The translations under genes were made by a program, and so were the position numbers. From Pseudomonadota bacterium (lineage in GTDB: Bacteria > Pseudomonadota > Gammaproteobacteria > Acidithiobacillales > Acidithiobacillaceae), in assembly GCA_021840785.1 (NCBI GenBank), contig JAKBXD010000138.1, positions 1 to 5,243 of the forward strand: a stretch of DNA of 5,243 nt. Direction: 5' to 3'. This document shows positions 1 to 5,243 of the stretch, piece by piece (positions within the stretch are counted from its first letter, which is position 1; each line of letters opens with the position of its first letter). Under the pieces are notes generated by a model. It was not told where the DNA came from. It saw nothing but the letters and a program-made list of their open reading frames with translations, and did no database searches.

Positions 1-231
1 AACGTCTTCCTGCACCCCTTCGATGCTGGAATACTCGTGCAATACCCCTTCAATCTCGACCTCTGTAACCGCCGCACCTTTGAGAGACGATAACAACACC
101 CGGCGCAACCCACTACCCAAGGTGTGACCGAAGCCACGCTCCAGGGGTCCGAGGGCAATACGCGCACGGTGTGCCGAAACTTCCTCCACCTCAACGCCCT
201 GTGGACGTAACAGCTCTCCTACCTCAGTCAT
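1..231 (-). CDS. rpoA: RNA polymerase alpha subunit, N-terminal part (cut by window edge)
   Basis: This is the 5' end of the gene for the alpha subunit of RNA polymerase, whose N-terminal domain dimerises to nucleate assembly of the enzyme. The reading frame runs from ATG at 231 to the window edge and gives residues 1-77. Seen: the alpha signature [20 protein letters not shown] at about residues 29-48, the alpha dimerisation region, followed by [22 protein letters not shown], which closely parallels the E. coli protein. The C-terminal domain that contacts UP elements and activators lies outside the window. The start is supported by GAGGAA seven to eight bases upstream and by alignment with known N-termini. 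It follows rpsD after a 22 nt gap, the usual proteobacterial alpha operon order; rplQ would be expected next, beyond the window. Identity is secure. Confidence 0.97.
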   Translation of the reverse strand, partial: MTEVGELLRPQGVEVEEVSAHRARIALGPLERGFGHTLGSGLRRVLLSSLKGAAVTEVEIEGVLHEYSSIEGVQEDV

Positions 232-253
232 AAGCGTTCCTCAATCCCCGGTC

Positions 254-880
254 TTACTTAGAGTACAACTCCACGACGACCTGTTCGTTCAAATCCGGAG
301 CGATATCTTCTCGCACCGGTACCGCTTTGATTGTGGCCTTGAGTTCGGTAGTGTCCATACTCACCCATTCCGGGAAACCACGGCCAGCCGCAGCCTCTAC
401 CGCAGAGACAATACGTATATGCGTCCGAGCGCTCTCGGCAACGCTCACGACATCACCAGCGCGAAGCTGGTAAGACGGGATATCCACACGCCGTCCATTC
501 ACCAGAATGTGGCCGTGACGAACCACCTGCCGCGCTTCGGCACGAGAGGCCCCAAACCCTAAACGATAGGCCACGTTGTCGAGACGCAACTCCAGGAAAC
601 GCAGCAATAACTCGCCGGTAACACCCCGAGTCTGACTGGCACGCTGGAAATAACGACGGAACTGTCCTTCCAGTACGCCATAGATACGACGAATTTTTTG
701 CTTTTCACGTAATTGGCCGCCGTACTCACTGACACGTCCGCGTCGCTGACCATGCTGCCCTGGGGCATAGGCTCGTACACTTACTGGACATTTATCAGAA
801 AAGCACTTCTCGCCCTTGAGAAATAATTTTCCACCTTCGCGCCGACACAAACGACAACTCGGACCCGTATATTTAGCCAC
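254..880 (-). CDS. rpsD: Small ribosomal subunit protein S4, zinc-ligand form, GTG start
   Basis: S4 is a primary 16S rRNA binding protein that nucleates assembly of the 30S body and, in E. coli, represses its own operon. The product is 208 residues, close to the E. coli length of 206. Seen: Cys9, Cys12, Cys26 and Cys31 (CX2CX13CX4C) in the N-terminal region, the zinc-ribbon form known from Thermus S4 and lacking in E. coli; the conserved APGQHG and LREKQKIRRIYGVLE motifs (about 39-70); an S4 RNA-binding domain around residues 97-160 (RLDNVAYRLGFG, HILVNGRRV); and the invariant ending VELYSK. The start codon is GTG at 880. No ATG is available at that end, the second to seventh residues match family N-termini, and AGGTGGAG sits seven bases upstream. 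It lies 21 nt after rpsK and 22 nt before rpoA. Identity is secure; zinc binding is inferred from the cysteines. Confidence 0.98.
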   Translation of the reverse strand: MAKYTGPSCRLCRREGGKLFLKGEKCFSDKCPVSVRAYAPGQHGQRRGRVSEYGGQLREKQKIRRIYGVLEGQFRRYFQRASQTRGVTGELLLRFLELRLDNVAYRLGFGASRAEARQVVRHGHILVNGRRVDIPSYQLRAGDVVSVAESARTHIRIVSAVEAAAGRGFPEWVSMDTTELKATIKAVPVREDIAPDLNEQVVVELYSK

Positions 881-887
881 AGATAAT

Positions 888-895
888 CTCCACCT
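888..895 (-). promoter_or_regulatory. Shine-Dalgarno of rpsD, fixing a GTG start
   Basis: On the minus strand this reads AGGTGGAG, ending seven bases before the GTG at 880. It is the main evidence that rpsD initiates at GTG, since no ATG lies at the conserved N-terminus. It falls inside the 21 nt gap after the rpsK stop codon. Confidence 0.8.
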
Positions 896-901
896 AAAAA
901 A

Positions 902-1297
902 TTAAACACGCCGCTTTTTAGGCGGACGGCATCCGTTATGGGGAATCGGCGTCACGTCGCGAATGCTCGCGATACGGAAACCAATGGAATGAAGTGCACG
1001 CACCGTGCTCTCCCGACCCGGCCCCGGTCCCCGTACTTCGACATCCAGGTTCTTCACACCAAATTCCTGTGCTTTTTTACCCGCGTTTTCTGCCGCTACC
1101 TGTGCCGCGAAAGGTGTGCTTTTGCGTGAACCACGAAACCCCGACCCGCCGGAACTGGCCCAGGTTAAAACGTTGCCCTGACGATCACTGATCGTGATAA
1201 TCGTGTTGTTGAAGGATGCATAAATGTGTGCAACACCATCAAGAACATTTTTCTTGACTTTCTTTCGCACACGACTGTTCGCTTGTGTTTTCGCCAT
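902..1297 (-). CDS. rpsK: Small ribosomal subunit protein S11
   Basis: S11 sits on the platform of the 30S subunit, where it helps shape the 16S rRNA near the Shine-Dalgarno/anti-Shine-Dalgarno helix and the E site. The product is 131 residues (E. coli 129). Seen: a basic N-terminal tail, [13 protein letters not shown] (about 21-33), [20 protein letters not shown] (about 50-69), [15 protein letters not shown] and the hallmark C-terminus [14 protein letters not shown]. The Asn of PHNG (residue 121) is the position that becomes isoaspartate in E. coli S11. ATG at 1297 is supported by AGGAAG nine bases upstream. The gene is separated from rpsM by 17 nt and from rpsD by 21 nt, consistent with cotranscription in the alpha operon. 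Nothing is odd in length or sequence. Identity is secure. Confidence 0.98.
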   Translation of the reverse strand: MAKTQANSRVRKKVKKNVLDGVAHIYASFNNTIITISDRQGNVLTWASSGGSGFRGSRKSTPFAAQVAAENAGKKAQEFGVKNLDVEVRGPGPGRESTVRALHSIGFRIASIRDVTPIPHNGCRPPKKRRV

Positions 1298-1314
1298 TGC
1301 TAGAATCTTCCTGC

Positions 1315-1671
1315 TTAACGCGTAATGGACTTAGCGGGACCCTTGCGCGTACGCGCATTGGTTTTTGTCCGCTGGCCGTGAACGGGGAGACCGCGGCGAT
1401 GCCGTATACCGCGATAACAACCCAAATCCATCAGACGCTTGATATTCATGGTGACTTCGCGGCGTAAATCGCCCTCCACCAGGAACTTCGCAACCTCTGA
1501 ACGTATGCGTTCCAGCTCAGGCTCGCTGATATCCTTGACCCGCATATCAAAGGCGATTTCCGCAGCGCTCAAAACATGTTGAGCACGCGTCTTACCAATG
1601 CCATAAATATACGTCAAGGCAATTTCTATTTGTTTATTGTTCGGAATATTTACACCAGCGATGCGGGCCAT
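1315..1671 (-). CDS. rpsM: Small ribosomal subunit protein S13
   Basis: S13 is in the head of the 30S subunit, contacts the P-site tRNA through its basic tail and forms bridges to the 50S subunit. From ATG at 1671 the product is 118 residues, the same as E. coli S13. Seen: the N-terminus [20 protein letters not shown], the helix-hairpin-helix-like [10 protein letters not shown] (about 22-31), the central helical part, and the conserved [20 protein letters not shown] (about 84-103) with an Arg/Lys-rich end. The frame is open further upstream to an ATG at 1716, but that would add 15 residues unlike any S13, and the strong GGAGG at 1680-1684 lies eight bases before 1671. It is the first gene of the alpha segment, 63 nt after rpmJ. 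Its C-terminus ends KSITR rather than the lysine-rich E. coli ending, a minor difference. Confidence 0.98.
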   Translation of the reverse strand: MARIAGVNIPNNKQIEIALTYIYGIGKTRAQHVLSAAEIAFDMRVKDISEPELERIRSEVAKFLVEGDLRREVTMNIKRLMDLGCYRGIRHRRGLPVHGQRTKTNARTRKGPAKSITR

Positions 1672-1734
1672 CCGCAATTCCTCCAAGAGACTGAGTGGGG
1701 TGATCCCACAGACCAAACAGTTTCGCCTACCGCC
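1672..1734 (-). promoter_or_regulatory. rpmJ-rpsM intergenic leader with small hairpin and strong Shine-Dalgarno
   Basis: This 63 nt gap is the only real spacer in the window. Seen on the minus strand: a five base-pair inverted repeat, GTGGG with loop ATCAC and then CCCAC (1695-1709), followed by a GGAGG Shine-Dalgarno (1680-1684) eight bases before the rpsM ATG. In E. coli the corresponding place holds the alpha operon promoter and the S4-binding pseudoknot that represses translation of rpsM. A similar role here is inference from position only: I do not recognise the E. coli pseudoknot sequence or a convincing -35/-10 pair. No run of T follows the hairpin, so it does not look like an intrinsic terminator. 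Confidence 0.35.
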
Positions 1735-1848
1735 TTAACCCTGGCGCTGCTTATGGCGAGGTTCAACACAAATCACGCGAACCACACCATTACGACGAAC
1801 AATTTTGCAGTTACGACAAAGCTTCTTAACCGACGCACGAACCTTCAT
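1735..1848 (-). CDS. rpmJ: Large ribosomal subunit protein L36 (zinc-binding form)
   Basis: This is a 37-residue gene. L36 is a late-assembling 50S protein that helps organise 23S rRNA. Translation from ATG at 1848 gives [20 protein letters not shown], followed by [17 protein letters not shown] and a TAA stop. Cys11, Cys14, Cys27 and His32 form the zinc-ribbon ligand set of the classic L36 form, as distinct from the cysteine-less paralogue that bacteria express under zinc shortage. The length equals the family norm. It begins 9 nt after the infA TAG stop, with a purine-rich GGGGAT just upstream, so it is probably translated from the same message as infA. The order infA-rpmJ-rpsM is common in bacteria. 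Identity is secure despite the small size. Confidence 0.97.
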
Positions 1849-1857
1849 GTTTATCCC

Positions 1858-2076
1858 CTATTTGGCACGATAAATGATGCGACCTTTGCTCAAATCATAA
1901 GGCGTCATCTCTACAGTAACCTTATCTCCGGGTAATATGCGAATATAATGCATCCGCATTTTACCGGAAATATGTGCATTAACCACATAGCCATTCTCCA
2001 AGCGTACCTTGAACGTCGCACTTGGCAAATTCTCTATTACCTCACCCTGCATTTCCAGGGTATCTTCTTTCGACAT
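1858..2076 (-). CDS. infA: Translation initiation factor IF-1
   Basis: IF-1 binds the A site of the 30S subunit during initiation and works with IF-2 and IF-3 to select the initiator tRNA. The product is 72 residues, exactly the usual length, and forms a single S1-like OB fold. Seen: [20 protein letters not shown] at the N-terminus, then [20 protein letters not shown] and the near-invariant [20 protein letters not shown] followed by KGRI near the end. The ATG at 2076 follows the adk TAA stop directly (TAAATG), so there is no spacer. A modest GAGGT element lies inside the adk end about ten bases upstream, and translation is probably coupled to adk. The stop is TAG. In E. coli infA is a separate locus, so its presence here is a spc-cluster arrangement shared with many other bacteria. 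Confidence 0.98.
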   Translation of the reverse strand: MSKEDTLEMQGEVIENLPSATFKVRLENGYVVNAHISGKMRMHYIRILPGDKVTVEMTPYDLSKGRIIYRAK

Positions 2077-2739
2077 TTAGCCCGCTACCTCTACCGCTTT
2101 CACGATTCTAGAGAATACATCATCGACTTCGCCCTCCCCGCTCACCAGGTGATAGGCAGGTCGATCGTGATAGTAAGCGATCAAAGGCGCAGTCTCCGCC
2201 TGATAAACAGTCAATCGTTTACGAATTACTGCGGGCTGATCATCCTCACGTTGCAGCAACCCGCCCCCACAGATATCACAGACCCCATAAACTGTGGGTG
2301 CATGGTAGCGTATGTGATAGATCGCCCCGCATTTCGAACATACCCTCCGCCCGGAGAGACGTTCGACAATTTCCTCGTCATCCAAATCCAAATGCAGCAC
2401 CGCGCCGATTTCATCGCCATGCGCGGCCAATAAGTTATCAAGCGCATGCGCCTGATGGATAGTCCGAGGAAATCCGTCGAAAACAACGCCATTCGACGCG
2501 TCCTCAAGAAGTAACCGCTCCGCAACGATACGGACAATAATATCATCACCCATAAGCGCGCCGGACTCCATCACTGCCGCGGCACGTAGCCCGATATCAC
2601 TGCCAGACTGAACCGAGGCGCGGAGCATATCACCAGTGGACACATGAGGCAAGCCCATTAACTGAGCGAGCCGCTGAGCCTGGGTGCCCTTACCGACGCC
2701 CGGGGCACCAAGAAAGATCAAATGCTTTGCCACCGTCAT
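2077..2739 (-). CDS. adk: Adenylate kinase, zinc-LID type
   Basis: Adenylate kinase is a cytosolic enzyme that interconverts ATP plus AMP with two ADP and so maintains adenylate balance. The product is 220 residues, a long-LID bacterial form. Seen in order: P-loop GAPGVGKGT (11-19); the AMP-binding stretch STGDMLR (34-40); FDGFPRT (87-93); LSGRRV opening the LID; Cys134, Cys137, Cys154 and Cys157 (CX2CX16CX2C), a four-cysteine structural zinc site as in Bacillus-type Adk; then QREDD and IRKRL with catalytic-site arginines. E. coli Adk has no such zinc site. The ATG at 2739 overlaps the secY stop as ATGA. No strong Shine-Dalgarno is seen, so translational coupling to secY is likely. A GTG two codons in is a possible alternative start. 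Its place between secY and infA without map is unusual for a proteobacterium. Function is confident. Confidence 0.97.
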   Translation of the reverse strand: MTVAKHLIFLGAPGVGKGTQAQRLAQLMGLPHVSTGDMLRASVQSGSDIGLRAAAVMESGALMGDDIIVRIVAERLLLEDASNGVVFDGFPRTIHQAHALDNLLAAHGDEIGAVLHLDLDDEEIVERLSGRRVCSKCGAIYHIRYHAPTVYGVCDICGGGLLQREDDQPAVIRKRLTVYQAETAPLIAYYHDRPAYHLVSGEGEVDDVFSRIVKAVEVAG

Positions 2740-4067
2740 CGCCCGCTGAGAGGGTTTTTACGAATCAACCCCTCGTACTGATGGGTGAGCAGATGACTTT
2801 GAATCTGGCCCATCAAATCCATCATCACCACGACGACAATCAACAGACTGGTGCCCCCGAAATAGAACGGCACATTGTACTGAACAATGAGGAACTCTGG
2901 CAGCAGACAAACCAAGGTCAGATACATAGCGCCCCAAACCGTGAGCCGGGTAAGAATACGATCCATGTATTTCGCCGTATGCTCGCCAGGCCGGATACCC
3001 GGCACGAAGGCTCCGGATTTTTTTAGGTTATCTGCGGTATCCCGAGGATTAAACACCATGGCCGTATAGAAAAAAGCAAAAAATACAATCGCAGTGGTGA
3101 ACACCACCACGTAAAGTGCAGACCCTGGGCTCAACGCCTGGCCAAAGCGCGCAAGCCACTCCATTCCGGGCACGTTGGCGAACCATCCGGATAACGTCGC
3201 CGGCAACAGGATGATGCTGGAGGCGAAGATCGGCGGAATTACGCCGGACATGTTCACCTTGAGCGGCATGTGCGAGCTTTGACCCCCGTATATCTTACGG
3301 CCAACCTGGCGCTTGGCATACTGGATGGGAATACGCCTCTGCGCACTCTCCATAAATACCACAAAGCCGGTCACCCCAAGCGCAAGGATAAAGAGCGCCA
3401 CAACGAACAACGGCTGAAACTGGCCGGTTTTGGTGAGCTCAACAGTCGTTCCGATAGCGTCTGGCAGACCGGCGACAATACCGGCAAATATGATCATAGA
3501 AATGCCGTTACCGATCCCCCGCTCCGTAATCTGTTCTCCAATCCACATCAGAAAAACTGTGCCGCAAGCGAGGGAAATCGTTGTCGTGAACAGAAACAGT
3601 GGACCCGGGTCAATCACCACGGGAAGAGCTCCGGCGTGCATTTTCTCAATCGCGATGGCGATTCCCAAGCCTTGCATCAGAGCAAGTATGACCGTGGCAT
3701 AACGCGTGTACTCTGTTATTTTACGGCGCCCGGCTTCGCCTTCCTTTTTAAGTTCTTCGAGTTTCGGAAAAACCGACCCTGCCAGTTGGAATATGATTGA
3801 TGCACTGATGTAGGGCATGATCCCTAAAGCGAAAACCGTCAGGCGGGAAAGCGCCCCCCCCGAGAACATGTTGAACATGCCCAAGATGGTTCCACGCTGC
3901 TGGTTAAAAAATGCCGCCATGGCTGCCGGATCGATTCCCGGTACGGGTATGTGCGCGCCGACACGAAAAACCAGAAGCGCGCCCAACAGAAACAGAATGC
4001 GGTTACGTAACTCATTGATCTTTCCGGCCCCCTGTGCGGCGCCTCCAATGCTACGTAACCCGGCCAT
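2736..4067 (-). CDS. secY: Preprotein translocase channel subunit SecY
   Basis: SecY is the inner-membrane pore of the SecYEG translocon, moving unfolded proteins across or into the membrane with SecA or the ribosome. The product is 443 residues with about ten hydrophobic segments, the SecY norm. Seen: TM1 near 22-43, ending in [10 protein letters not shown]; the plug region about 60-75 ([14 protein letters not shown]), with [17 protein letters not shown] behind it; [12 protein letters not shown] (177-188); the basic cytosolic loop [15 protein letters not shown] (243-257); [19 protein letters not shown]; and [20 protein letters not shown] with PGEHTA in the SecA/ribosome-contact loop. ATG at 4067 shares its A with the rplO TGA stop (TGATG). 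A TTG at 4070 is in frame but less likely. GAAGG lies three bases before the ATG, so coupling to rplO is probable. An eight-G run at codons 69-72 and a seven-A run in LKKSG are noted separately. Identity is secure. Confidence 0.98.
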   Translation of the reverse strand: MAGLRSIGGAAQGAGKINELRNRILFLLGALLVFRVGAHIPVPGIDPAAMAAFFNQQRGTILGMFNMFSGGALSRLTVFALGIMPYISASIIFQLAGSVFPKLEELKKEGEAGRRKITEYTRYATVILALMQGLGIAIAIEKMHAGALPVVIDPGPLFLFTTTISLACGTVFLMWIGEQITERGIGNGISMIIFAGIVAGLPDAIGTTVELTKTGQFQPLFVVALFILALGVTGFVVFMESAQRRIPIQYAKRQVGRKIYGGQSSHMPLKVNMSGVIPPIFASSIILLPATLSGWFANVPGMEWLARFGQALSPGSALYVVVFTTAIVFFAFFYTAMVFNPRDTADNLKKSGAFVPGIRPGEHTAKYMDRILTRLTVWGAMYLTLVCLLPEFLIVQYNVPFYFGGTSLLIVVVVMMDLMGQIQSHLLTHQYEGLIRKNPLSGR

Positions 4068-4504
4068 CAACCTTCTACCTTTCCGCCAGCGAGCTCAATA
4101 GCCGCCCGCGCACCCGCGCTTACGCGCAATCCACGCACGGTTAAAGCCTGCGTGATTTCACCGGTTAAAATCACTTTAACCGAATCCGGCGAGCCACGAA
4201 CGATGCGCCGAAGCAGTAAGCCTTCGAGATCTACTACGCCGTCAATGGCCGCAGACTCCAATTGGGACAACGCCACCTCGACGACGCGAGCGCCCAAGGG
4301 GTTACGGAACCCACGCTTGGGGATACGTCGTTGCAAAGGCATCTGGCCGCCTTCGAAACCCACCTTATGGTAGCCACCGGACCGCGCATGCTGACCTTTG
4401 TGACCACGACCGGCCGTTTTGCCGAGACCGCTGCCGATCCCGCGTCCGACGCGGCGACGGTCCTTTTTCGAGCCCTCTGCAGGCGCAATTGTATTTAATT
4501 TCAT
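4067..4504 (-). CDS. rplO: Large ribosomal subunit protein L15
   Basis: L15 is a 50S protein that binds 23S rRNA and is needed late in large-subunit assembly. The product is 145 residues (E. coli 144). Seen: the N-terminus [20 protein letters not shown], the glycine-rich extended arm [19 protein letters not shown] (about 20-38), [20 protein letters not shown] (about 41-60) with IPKRGF, and a globular C-terminal half. The frame extends upstream to an ATG at 4519, but ATG at 4504 matches the family start and forms an ATGA overlap with the rpmD stop. GGAAGAG lies about eight bases upstream inside rpmD. The ATGA overlap and the TGATG junction with secY suggest coupled translation of L30, L15 and SecY. 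The gene order L30-L15-SecY is standard for the spc operon. Identity is secure. Confidence 0.98.
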   Translation of the reverse strand: MKLNTIAPAEGSKKDRRRVGRGIGSGLGKTAGRGHKGQHARSGGYHKVGFEGGQMPLQRRIPKRGFRNPLGARVVEVALSQLESAAIDGVVDLEGLLLRRIVRGSPDSVKVILTGEITQALTVRGLRVSAGARAAIELAGGKVEG

Positions 4505-4686
4505 GACAGCTCTTCCCACCGAAGTAGATAGGGTATCTTATTGACCATTCCACGAATCTCTGGGGTATCCAGGCGTTCTACCGAATGATTGGTATGGCGC
4601 AGACCCAACCCCACCACAATCCGACGTTGCTTTTCGGCGACGCCAATCAAACTTTTTACCAGCGTAATGCGCAGATGCTTACTCAT
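4501..4686 (-). CDS. rpmD: Large ribosomal subunit protein L30
   Basis: L30 is a small peripheral protein of the 50S subunit. From ATG at 4686 the product is 61 residues (E. coli 59). Seen: [12 protein letters not shown] at the N-terminus (the I-T-x-x-x-S-x-I-G pattern of the family), [20 protein letters not shown] (about 22-41) and [20 protein letters not shown] at the end. There are two adjacent ATG codons, at 4689 and 4686. AGGAGG ends five bases before the second and two before the first, so I prefer the second, though GGAGG three bases further upstream would also suit the first. The start lies inside the end of rpsE (TAA at 4679-4681), an overlap of eight or eleven bases, and the stop overlaps the rplO start. 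Bacteria differ in having L30; here it is present and intact. Confidence 0.96.
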   Translation of the reverse strand: MSKHLRITLVKSLIGVAEKQRRIVVGLGLRHTNHSVERLDTPEIRGMVNKIPYLLRWEELS

Positions 4687-5209
4687 CATGCCCTCCTCCG
4701 CTGCGGATTTCCTTCAGACTCTTGCCCCGTTTCATGGCGATTGCCTGGGGGCTGGCCAATTTATTAAAGGCATCAAAAGTCGCGCGCACGACATTGATAG
4801 GGTTATTGGAACCGAGCGACTTGGCTACCACGTTCCGCAGGCCTACCGCCTCACAGACTGCACGCATCGCACCACCGGCAATGACACCGCTACCTTCCGG
4901 CGCCGGACGCAGAATGACGCGTGCCGCCCCATGACGACCCTCTACCGGGTAAGGAATCGTACCACCTCGCATCAGCGGTATAGTCGTCATCCACCGACGT
5001 GCCTGATCAGTGGCTTTTTGAATCCCCGCAGGGACTTCTTTAGCTTTTCCGCGACCGAAACCAACCTTGCCATCCCCATCGCCCACCACCATAAGCGCTG
5101 CAAAGCCGAATTGACGGCCGCCTTTGACCACCTTGGAAACGCGGTTGATGTGAATAAGTTTTTCCTGCATCCCGTCGTTGGACTGCGTATCGCGATTTTC
5201 CCGTGCCAT
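4679..5209 (-). CDS. rpsE: Small ribosomal subunit protein S5
   Basis: S5 is near the mRNA entry region of the 30S subunit and, with S4, influences decoding accuracy. The product is 176 residues (E. coli 167). Seen: a polar N-terminal stretch of about 14 residues; then [20 protein letters not shown] (15-34), starting the dsRNA-binding-like N-domain; [20 protein letters not shown] (about 41-60); and in the C-domain [20 protein letters not shown] and [13 protein letters not shown], followed by KRGKSLKEI. The extra length compared with E. coli is mostly a longer C-terminus ending GGGHDE. ATG at 5209 has GGAG seven bases upstream, which supports it over the internal Met14. It starts 12 nt after the rplR stop and its end overlaps rpmD. 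The order L18-S5-L30-L15 is the conserved spc order. Identity is secure. Confidence 0.98.
   Translation of the reverse strand: MARENRDTQSNDGMQEKLIHINRVSKVVKGGRQFGFAALMVVGDGDGKVGFGRGKAKEVPAGIQKATDQARRWMTTIPLMRGGTIPYPVEGRHGAARVILRPAPEGSGVIAGGAMRAVCEAVGLRNVVAKSLGSNNPINVVRATFDAFNKLASPQAIAMKRGKSLKEIRSGGGHDE
4692..4699 (-). promoter_or_regulatory. Strong Shine-Dalgarno of rpmD inside rpsE
   Basis: On the minus strand this reads GGAGGAGG, within the last codons of rpsE, whose glycine codons (SGGGHDE) form part of it. It precedes two adjacent ATG codons of rpmD. The core AGGAGG is five bases from the ATG at 4686 and only two from the ATG at 4689, which favours the former. It allows independent loading of ribosomes on rpmD even though the gene overlaps rpsE. 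Confidence 0.7.
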
Positions 5210-5221
5210 CTTAGCTCTCCA

Positions 5222-5243
5222 TCAGAACGACAACCCGCCTTCA
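5222..5243 (-). CDS. rplR: Large ribosomal subunit protein L18, last codons only (cut by window edge)
   Basis: Only seven codons remain: on the minus strand GAA GGC GGG TTG TCG TTC TGA, giving EGGLSF and a stop at 5222-5224, plus one base of the preceding codon. L18 proteins typically end in a short A-x-x-G-L-x-F tail, and L18 directly precedes S5 in the spc operon, so the assignment rests on this tail and on position. The rpsE start follows after 12 nt, with its Shine-Dalgarno between the two genes. L18 carries 5S rRNA in the 50S central protuberance. The bulk of the gene lies to the right of the window. Confidence 0.8.

Noticed and set aside
1695..1709. The rpmJ-rpsM hairpin as an intrinsic terminator
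   Set aside because: The stem is only five base pairs and no T tract follows. A Shine-Dalgarno and rpsM come next, so termination is unlikely.
1672..1716. Extended rpsM start giving a 133-residue protein
   Set aside because: The added 15 residues have no counterpart in S13, and the start would lie upstream of the GGAGG that serves the ATG at 1671.
1576..1935. 119-codon plus-strand frame covering the rpmJ-rpsM spacer
   Set aside because: It overlaps rpsM, rpmJ and infA antisense. The spacer is only 63 nt and the protein is not recognisable, so there is no support for a gene.
2266..2298. Seven base-pair inverted repeat (CCCACAG and CTGTGGG, 19 nt apart) inside adk
   Set aside because: It falls in the codons for the second zinc-ligand pair and has no T run or conserved context. 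It is most likely a chance result of repeated Gly/Cys/Val codons.
1948..2433. 161-codon plus-strand open frame opposite infA and adk
   Set aside because: It spans the antisense of two conserved genes and their junction, with no recognisable motif, so it is a shadow frame.
3270..3800. 176-codon plus-strand open frame opposite secY
   Set aside because: It lies wholly antisense to secY. The translation is polar and low in complexity with no family resemblance, and I see no convincing ribosome-binding site. It is a codon-structure shadow.
1..5243. Mobile elements, CRISPR arrays, tRNA/rRNA genes, defence or novel systems
   Set aside because: I looked on both strands for repeats, transposase-like frames, tRNA-like folds and unexplained gaps. 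The whole window is accounted for by conserved operon genes, with no space for such elements.

Overview
The window is a compact stretch of bacterial housekeeping operon, all on the minus strand: the distal part of the spc ribosomal protein cluster running directly into the alpha cluster. In transcription order (right to left) it holds the last codons of rplR (L18), then rpsE (S5), rpmD (L30), rplO (L15), secY, adk, infA (IF1), rpmJ (L36), rpsM (S13), rpsK (S11), rpsD (S4) and the first 77 codons of rpoA. Ten genes are complete and two are cut by the window edges. Every complete gene has a normal length for its family, and none looks broken.

Layout: the spc half (5243 to about 1735) is almost gapless. 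The junctions rpmD/rplO and secY/adk are ATGA overlaps. The rplO/secY junction is TGATG, rpsE/rpmD overlap by a few bases, and adk/infA abut with no spacer. The only sizeable gap is the 63 nt between rpmJ and rpsM (1672-1734), the spc/alpha boundary, where a short hairpin precedes a strong Shine-Dalgarno. The alpha half has gaps of 17 to 22 nt, each with a clear Shine-Dalgarno. I see no terminator, tRNA, repeat array, mobile element or CRISPR, and no plus-strand gene.

Organism: rpsD between rpsK and rpoA is the proteobacterial arrangement (Firmicutes usually keep rpsD elsewhere), and the protein sequences are close to beta/gamma-proteobacterial forms. adk between secY and infA is not the E. 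coli or usual betaproteobacterial order. It recalls the secY-adk-map-infA order of Firmicutes and some other phyla, but without map. That combination, with zinc-type Adk and S4, would suit a deep-branching proteobacterial lineage such as Acidithiobacillia. This is inference from gene order and remembered family traits, not from a search.

The genes act together in making protein: small-subunit proteins S5, S13, S11 and S4, large-subunit proteins L18, L30, L15 and L36, initiation factor IF1, the SecY channel that exports nascent proteins, adenylate kinase for nucleotide balance, and the RNA polymerase alpha subunit. I found no previously undescribed system. The points worth a second look are the adk insertion, the zinc-ligand forms, the GTG start of rpsD, the rpmJ-rpsM leader and two homopolymer tracts in secY.
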